Shown in pieces: positions 59,236-64,000 of a stretch of 64,000 bases of DNA. A model generated the notes under the pieces. That model did no database searches. It worked only from the letters and a program-made list of their open reading frames with translations, and was not told where the DNA came from. The stretch's first letter is position 1; each line of letters opens with the position of its first letter. The translations under genes and the position numbers were made by a program. Source of the DNA: Microbacterium aerolatum (GTDB lineage: Bacteria; Actinomycetota; Actinomycetes; Actinomycetales; Microbacteriaceae); the NCBI RefSeq assembly GCF_007988825.1, contig NZ_BJUW01000004.1, forward strand, positions 124,001 through 188,000, given 5' to 3'.

Positions 59236-59772
59236 TCAGGCCTCCGGCCAGGCGTGGGCGACGGTCTCCCGCACCTCGCCGAGCAGCTGCGGGAGCGCCT
59301 TCGTCTTGGCGATGATCGGAAAGAAGTTCGCATCGGACTTCCACCGCGGCACGATGTGCTGGTGGAGGTGCGCGTCGACGCCTGCACCGGCCACCGCGCC
59401 CTGATTCATGCCCAGGTTGAAGCCGTCGCAGCCGGACACTTCGCGCAGCACCCGCATCCCGGTCTGGGTGAGCGCACCGATCTCGGCGACCTCCTCGGCC
59501 GTGGCCTGGTCGTAGGTTGCGATGTGACGGTACGGGCACACGAGCAGGTGGCCGGAGTTGTACGGGAACAGGTTCAGCAGCACGTACGCCGTCTCGCCGC
59601 GGGCGACGATGAGCCGCTCGGGGTCGGCGTGCTTCGGCGCCTCGCAGAAGGGGCACTCCTCGCGCAGCGGCTCGGGCCCCGCCTGGATGTAGGCCATCCG
59701 GTGCGGGGTCCACAGTCGCTGGAACTCGTCGGGGACGCCGGCGAGGTGCCCGGCATCCTCCACCTCAGCCAT
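59236..59772 (-). CDS. HIT-family protein
   Basis: A 178-residue histidine-triad nucleotide hydrolase/transferase with the triad HLHQHIVPRW and an upstream CPFCEAPKHADPERL zinc-like start. Close actinobacterial relatives are AP4A phosphorylases or hydrolases in the thrS-HIT-pgsA order. The start at ATG 59772 follows a dispersed repeat that happens to supply AGGGA seven bases upstream. It is convergent with ectD. Confidence 0.92.
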   Translation of the reverse strand: MAEVEDAGHLAGVPDEFQRLWTPHRMAYIQAGPEPLREECPFCEAPKHADPERLIVARGETAYVLLNLFPYNSGHLLVCPYRHIATYDQATAEEVAEIGALTQTGMRVLREVSGCDGFNLGMNQGAVAGAGVDAHLHQHIVPRWKSDANFFPIIAKTKALPQLLGEVRETVAHAWPEA

Positions 59773-59777
59773 TGATC

Positions 59778-59799
59778 GGTCCCTGAGCCTGTCGAAGGG
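59778..59799. repeat. Copy of a dispersed extragenic repeat
   Basis: The 22 bases between HIT and thrS contain GGTCCCTGAGCCTGTCGAAG, a sequence I recall as very frequent between genes in Microbacteriaceae and some other high-GC genomes. The ends (CCCT/AGGG) are partly inverted. It lies in a 27-base gap. Confidence 0.65.
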
Positions 59800-61812
59800 T
59801 CATGCCAGATCCCCGGCCTTCAGCACGAGGGCGTGCGTCGCGATCGCCTGACGGATGCGGGCGACGGCATCCGCCACCGGCACACCGTTCTCCTGCGTGC
59901 CGTCGCGGAAACGGAACGAGACGGTGCCTGCCTCCCTGTCCTGCTCGCCGGCGATGAGGATCAGCGGCACCTTGTGCGTGGTGTGGTTGCGGATCTTCTT
60001 CTGCATGCGGTCGTCGGAGTGGTCGACCTCGGCGCGCACATCGCTCTGGCGCAGCTCGGCGATGATGCCGTCGAGGTACTCGCCGTACTGCTCGGCAACG
60101 GGCACGCCGACCACCTGGACGGGCGCGAGCCACACCGGGAAGTCACCGGCGTAATGCTCGAGCAGGATCGCGAAGAAGCGCTCGACCGAACCGAGCAGCG
60201 CGCGGTGGATCATGACCGGGCGGTGCTTCTGGCCGTCGGGGCCGGTGTACTCGAGCTCGAACCGCTCTGGCTGGTTGAAGTCGAGCTGGATCGTCGACAT
60301 CTGCCAGGTGCGGCCGATCGCGTCGCGGGCCTGCACGGAGATCTTCGGGCCGTAGAAAGCGGCTCCGCCCGGGTCGGCGACGAGCTCGAGACCGGATGCC
60401 ACGGCGACCTCGCGCAGCGTCTCGATGGCGCTCGTCCACTGCTCGGGCTCTCCGAGGAACTTCGGGTTGCCCTCCTCGTTGGTCGACAGCTCGAGGTAGA
60501 AGTCGTTCAGACCGTAGTCGCGCAGCAGATCGAGGACGAGGTTGAGGTTCGTCTCCAGCTCCTGCTTGACCTGGTCCTGGGCGACGTAGATGTGCGCGTC
60601 GTCCTGGGTCAGCCCGCGCACGCGAGTCAGACCCGAGAGCGTTCCGCTCTTCTCATACCGGTAGACCGTGCCGAACTCGGCAAGGCGCAGCGGCAGCTCA
60701 CGGTAGGAGCGGCCGCGGGCCCGGTAGATGAGGTTGTGGAACGGGCAGTTCATGGGCTTCAGGTAGTAGTCCTGGCCCTGACGGGTGATGTTGCCGTCCT
60801 CGTCGACAGTCTCGTCGAGGTGCATCGGCGGGAACATGCCGTCGGCGTAGGTCTGCAGATGCCCGGAGGTCTGGAACAGATCCTTCTTGGTGATGTGCGG
60901 GGAGTTGACGACGTCGTAGCCGTTGCGCAGCAGGTGGCGGCGCAAGTTCTCCTCGATCTCGTAGCGGATGATGCCGCCCTTGGGGTGGAAGACCGCCAGT
61001 CCCGAGCCGATCTCGTCGGGGAACGAGAACAGGTCCATCTCGACGCCGAGCTTGCGGTGGTCGCGGCGCTCCGCCTCGGCGATGCGCTCCTTGTAGGCCT
61101 TAAGCTCGTCCTTGGTCGGCCACGCGGTGCCGTAGATGCGCTGGAGCTGAGGGTTCTTCTCGCTGCCGCGCCAGTAGGCGGCCGCGACGCGGGTGAGGTC
61201 CCACCCGTTGCCGATCATGCGGGTGCTGGGCAGGTGCGGCCCGCGGCAGAGGTCCTTCCAGGCGACCTCGCCGTCCTTGGTGACGTTGTCGTAGATCGTA
61301 AGCTCGCCCGCGCCGACCTCGACGGATGCGCCCTCGGCGGCATCCGCTCCGGAACCGGGACCGCCGGCGAGGTCGATGAGCTCGAGCTTGAACGGCTCGC
61401 CGGCCATCTCGGCGCGTGCCTCGTCCTCGGTGACGACGCGACGCGTGAAGCGCTGGCCTTCACGGATGATGCGCTGCATCTCCTTGTTGATGGCCTTGAG
61501 GTCTTCGGGGGTGAACGGGGTGTCCACACCGAAGTCGTAGTAGAAACCGTCGGTGACGGGCGGGCCGATGCCGAGGTTCGCCTGCGGGTTGATGCGCTGC
61601 ACTGCCTGGGCGAGGACGTGCGCGGCGGAGTGTCGCAGGATCGAGAGGCCGTCGGCGCTGTCGATCGTCACGGGCTCGACCTCATCGGTCTCGGTCACAG
61701 TCGCCGCGAGATCCTTGAGTTCGCCGTTCACGCGCATCGCGACGACGGATCGGTCAGAGAACAGGGCGAAGCCGTCGCGTGCGGCGGCGTTCGACTCGTC
61801 GATTTCAGGCAC
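59800..61812 (-). CDS. thrS: Threonyl-tRNA synthetase
   Basis: A full-length 670-residue class II synthetase: TGS domain (1-65), editing domain with [11 protein letters not shown], catalytic core with the [15 protein letters not shown] motif and the C-terminal anticodon-binding domain ([14 protein letters not shown]). It starts with GTG at 61812, with GGAG six bases upstream. It lies between a FUSC-like gene and the HIT gene. No T-box leader is visible in the 60-base gap. Confidence 0.98.
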   Translation of the reverse strand: MPEIDESNAAARDGFALFSDRSVVAMRVNGELKDLAATVTETDEVEPVTIDSADGLSILRHSAAHVLAQAVQRINPQANLGIGPPVTDGFYYDFGVDTPFTPEDLKAINKEMQRIIREGQRFTRRVVTEDEARAEMAGEPFKLELIDLAGGPGSGADAAEGASVEVGAGELTIYDNVTKDGEVAWKDLCRGPHLPSTRMIGNGWDLTRVAAAYWRGSEKNPQLQRIYGTAWPTKDELKAYKERIAEAERRDHRKLGVEMDLFSFPDEIGSGLAVFHPKGGIIRYEIEENLRRHLLRNGYDVVNSPHITKKDLFQTSGHLQTYADGMFPPMHLDETVDEDGNITRQGQDYYLKPMNCPFHNLIYRARGRSYRELPLRLAEFGTVYRYEKSGTLSGLTRVRGLTQDDAHIYVAQDQVKQELETNLNLVLDLLRDYGLNDFYLELSTNEEGNPKFLGEPEQWTSAIETLREVAVASGLELVADPGGAAFYGPKISVQARDAIGRTWQMSTIQLDFNQPERFELEYTGPDGQKHRPVMIHRALLGSVERFFAILLEHYAGDFPVWLAPVQVVGVPVAEQYGEYLDGIIAELRQSDVRAEVDHSDDRMQKKIRNHTTHKVPLILIAGEQDREAGTVSFRFRDGTQENGVPVADAVARIRQAIATHALVLKAGDLA

Positions 61813-61872
61813 AGGTCACTCCATCTGGGTCGCCCTCTAGGCTACTCGCCCCGCGGTGGTCGACTGCGCCGT

Positions 61873-62985
61873 TCAGGCGACGACGAAGTCCTCGGATGCC
61901 AGCACGATCCGGCGTACGCAGACAGCGGCGGCGTACGCGTACGCCGTGGTGTATCGCGAATCCGTGTCTCGACGCCGGCCGAGCTCTTCCAGCAGCGCGT
62001 TCAGCGCGTCGGATGCGCCGGCGAGTTTCTCCTCCGCGTGCGGGTCGTCTGTGGCGGCTCCGACGATGTCCGCGCAGGTACGGACCGCTCGTGCGAGAGC
62101 GCCGCGGATCGCGGCATCCGGCACGATGTCCTCATCGGCCACCTGAACGAGCGCCGCGGCGAGATCGCGTGTGGCGTTCGCCGTGCGCTCCAGCGCCCTC
62201 ATCCGACGCTCGTTGAGCTCTTTGTCCGCGAGTCGGCGCCTGCCGCGAGGGTTCGCTCGGCTGCTCTCATCAGCCTGCTGCACCTCTTCTTCGACGGTCG
62301 AGAGCATGGTGGGCAGGTCGCTGGTGGCGTCCGTGATCCGCCGTGGATCGACCGGATCCTCTTCAAGCGCATCGGCAAGCTCATCGAGCGTGCCGCGCAC
62401 CCGCTCCCTCAGCATCGTCAGCTGCTCGGATGCCCGTCGCAGATACAGCGGTGGGACGACGATCAGGTTCATCCCGATACCCACCACGACGCCGAACGCC
62501 ATGGTGAGCAGGTAAGACAGTGTGAACTCGTCGCCGGCGGGGCCGCCGATCAGCAGGACGAAGAGGCCCGCGATGGCAACCCAGTCCCGGCCGTCGCCCA
62601 GCGCTTCGATGCCACCTAGCGCGATGCCCACCGCGATGACCATGGCGACCGCGACGATCCCAGGCGCACCGGCGGCGACCAGGGTCAGCCCGCCGAGGCC
62701 CAGCACGATGCCGAGTGCCAGTCCTACGAGTGCCTGTAATCCGGCTCGTGCGGAGCCCACCACCGTCGGATACATGCTGACCAGGACGCCGAGCGGGGCG
62801 TAGTAAGAGTACTCGCTGTCGGCGAAGGGGACGAACGGCGCGAGATACCAGGCGATCGCGGCGGCTACCGCGGTCTTTGCCGCGAGGATCAGCCGGTCGC
62901 CGTTTGTCGCCTCCTTGCCCCATCCGATGACGGTGCGCCCACGAGCGAGCAATCCGTTACGGAAGGTCCTCGATGTCGATCTCAT
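61873..62985 (-). CDS. FUSC / aromatic-acid-exporter-like membrane protein
   Basis: A protein of about 370 residues with six hydrophobic helices in the first half (LILAAKTAVAAAIAWYLAPF, LVGLALGIVLGLGG, VAVAMVIAVGIALGG and others), followed by a cytoplasmic helical region. This is the half-size FUSC layout; substrates are unknown. The start is uncertain: ATG 62985 overlaps the small acidic gene by 29 bases, ATG 63039 would make it 18 residues longer, and a TTG past 62957 would remove the overlap. Confidence 0.8.
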   Translation of the reverse strand: MRSTSRTFRNGLLARGRTVIGWGKEATNGDRLILAAKTAVAAAIAWYLAPFVPFADSEYSYYAPLGVLVSMYPTVVGSARAGLQALVGLALGIVLGLGGLTLVAAGAPGIVAVAMVIAVGIALGGIEALGDGRDWVAIAGLFVLLIGGPAGDEFTLSYLLTMAFGVVVGIGMNLIVVPPLYLRRASEQLTMLRERVRGTLDELADALEEDPVDPRRITDATSDLPTMLSTVEEEVQQADESSRANPRGRRRLADKELNERRMRALERTANATRDLAAALVQVADEDIVPDAAIRGALARAVRTCADIVGAATDDPHAEEKLAGASDALNALLEELGRRRDTDSRYTTAYAYAAAVCVRRIVLASEDFVVA

Positions 62986-63115
62986 CGGCGTCCGAGTCAT
63001 CCTCTTCGTCCGCGCGCTCCTCCGAGGCGGGAGCTTCATCGCCGATGTTCATGTCGGGGTCGGTGCCGACGATGGTCGGACGTTCCTCATTCTGCGCATC
63101 CATGGGGTTCGACAT
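62957..63115 (-). CDS. Small acidic protein of unknown function
   Basis: A 52-residue protein rich in Asp and Glu, with a run of acidic residues in the C-terminal third and no hydrophobic helix. GGAG lies six bases before the ATG at 63115, and its end overlaps the FUSC-like start, which suggests coupled translation. I do not recognise a family. It is short enough to be a chance frame, so confidence is moderate. Confidence 0.55.
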   Translation of the reverse strand: MSNPMDAQNEERPTIVGTDPDMNIGDEAPASEERADEEDDSDADEIDIEDLP

Positions 63116-63205
63116 CTCTGCTCCGATCGTTGTCTTCCGTGCGACGTTAGAACACCCACCGAACATCTGCGCGAGGGTGGCGCACCGCGTGGAGGCGGCG
63201 TATGC

Positions 63206-64000
63206 TCAGCCGCCTTCTTCGACGATCGCGAGGACGTCCTCGAACCTGCGCGGCGTTCGTCCGACGGGTTGCTGAGGCGGAGGCCCGGGGTCCGCCGACG
63301 GCGGTGTGTCGACGACCACGGGGCGACCGGGCTCGAGGCTCAGCTCCTCGTCGAAGTGACGCACCGTCAATGGGCGCTCGCCCCGCAGCAGGTATGTCGT
63401 GCGGGCAGGTGTGATGGTCAGTCGCAGGGTCTGCCCACGGACCTGGAGACCGAAGCTCATACTCGGCACCTGCGGTGGTAGCCGCGGGCGGAACCGAAGC
63501 CCCTCCTCGCTGTCGCGCAGACCGCCGAAACCGGCTGTGAGCGCCGTCCACACTCCTGCCAGGGCTGCGATGTGCAGCCCCTGTTCGGTGTTGTCGTGCA
63601 GGTCATCGAGGTCGATCATGGCGGACTCGGCGAGGTAGTCGGAAGCCAGCCCGAGATGGCCGACCTCCGCCGCGATCACTGCCTGCGGTGTCGACGACAG
63701 CGACGAGTCGCGGACGGTGATCGCCTCGTAGTAGCGGAATGCGGCCGCCTTCTCGGGAAGACTGAACATGTCCGGTGCGAAATACAGTGCGAGGACGAGG
63801 TCTGCTTGCTTCACGACCTGCTTGCGATACAGGTCGAAGTAGGGGAAGTGATCCTGCAGCGGGTAGTCCTCCGAGCCGGTGTGCTCGAAGTCCCAGCGGG
63901 CATGATCGGTGTAGCCGACCGACTGCGAGTGCACGCCCCGTCGCTGGTTGTATGGCACGGTCATGGCGGCTGCTGCGTCGTCCCATGCAGTGGTCTCAGC
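63206..64000 (-). CDS. Glycoside hydrolase family 65 phosphorylase, C-terminal part (5' end outside window)
   Basis: The last 264 codons of a GH65 enzyme (maltose, trehalose or kojibiose phosphorylase type). The (alpha/alpha)6 barrel end is visible: YFDLYRKQVVKQADLVLAL, SLSSTPQAVIAAEVGHLGLA, DLHDNTEQGLHIAALAGVW, then the C-terminal beta domain. The frame stays open to base 64000. The substrate-defining region is missing, so the exact sugar cannot be named. Confidence 0.88.
   Translation of the reverse strand, partial: AETTAWDDAAAAMTVPYNQRRGVHSQSVGYTDHARWDFEHTGSEDYPLQDHFPYFDLYRKQVVKQADLVLALYFAPDMFSLPEKAAAFRYYEAITVRDSSLSSTPQAVIAAEVGHLGLASDYLAESAMIDLDDLHDNTEQGLHIAALAGVWTALTAGFGGLRDSEEGLRFRPRLPPQVPSMSFGLQVRGQTLRLTITPARTTYLLRGERPLTVRHFDEELSLEPGRPVVVDTPPSADPGPPPQQPVGRTPRRFEDVLAIVEEGG

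Noticed and set aside
61813..61872. T-box leader before thrS
   Set aside because: The gap is 60 bases with no specifier or antiterminator sequence.
59833..62619. 928-codon plus-strand frame opposite thrS and the FUSC gene
   Set aside because: Runs across two real genes and the gap between them; composition is typical of high-GC antisense frames.

Overview
The window is a high-GC chromosomal segment from an actinobacterium, most likely Microbacteriaceae (Microbacterium or a close relative). The evidence is the gene order, which follows the classical actinobacterial runs rpsD-alaS-ruvX-mltG-aroECKBQ-efp-nusB and pyrRBC-carAB-pyrF-gmk-rpoZ-metK-priA-fmt-rsmB. Further support comes from abundant GTG/TTG starts, 4-base ATGA/GTGA overlaps, Actinobacteria-type PriA and S4, and ectABCD. 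It is mostly core genome. I see no IS element, prophage, CRISPR array, rRNA or tRNA, and no gene-free stretch above 300 bases.

Layout. (1) 1-14049, all minus: pyrimidine operon pyrR-pyrB-pyrC-(membrane protein)-carA-carB-pyrF, continuing into gmk (fused to an mIHF DNA-binding domain), rpoZ, metK, priA, fmt and the first 33 codons of rsmB. A PyrR-binding RNA element lies in the pyrR leader over its ribosome binding site. (2) 14129-19132: a pair of 29-base direct repeats, an MBL-fold/Rieske protein and a SWIM-SNF2 helicase, inserted between pyrR and nusB. (3) 19141-31369, minus: nusB, efp, the shikimate cluster aroQ-B-K-C-E, mltG, ruvX, alaS, a small membrane protein, rpsD and rarA. (4) 31452-38872: a small membrane protein and a formate/nitrite-type channel (plus), facing a tightly coupled nitrite reduction and siroheme operon nirB-nirD-cobA/cysG-hemD(wHTH)-sirB (minus) across a bidirectional terminator. 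(5) 39080-49649: a DUF349 protein and an AbiEi-like protein (plus), then relA, secF, secD, yajC, ruvB, ruvA, ruvC and a YebC-family gene (minus). (6) 49723-59219: a DUF402 protein, a PLP-dependent decarboxylase, pdxT/pdxS diverging from a MocR-type PdxR, pyridoxal kinase, then ectABCD for ectoine and 5-hydroxyectoine. (7) 59236-64000, minus: HIT protein, thrS, a FUSC-like membrane protein, a small acidic protein and the C-terminal part of a GH65 phosphorylase cut by the window edge.

How the parts connect. The pyr/car genes make UMP under likely PyrR translational control. The aro genes take DAHP-derived dehydroquinate to chorismate. The nir operon packages nitrite reductase with the enzymes that make its siroheme, next to a probable nitrite channel. 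PdxST makes PLP, which is used by the neighbouring decarboxylase and by EctB, so region 6 is a vitamin B6 and osmolyte neighbourhood. The most unusual items are the mIHF-guanylate kinase fusion, the MBL-Rieske architecture, the HemD-winged-helix fusion, a LexA-like box over a leaderless ruvAB promoter, and strong hairpins inside the ect operon. I did not find a clearly undescribed multi-gene defence or mobile system.
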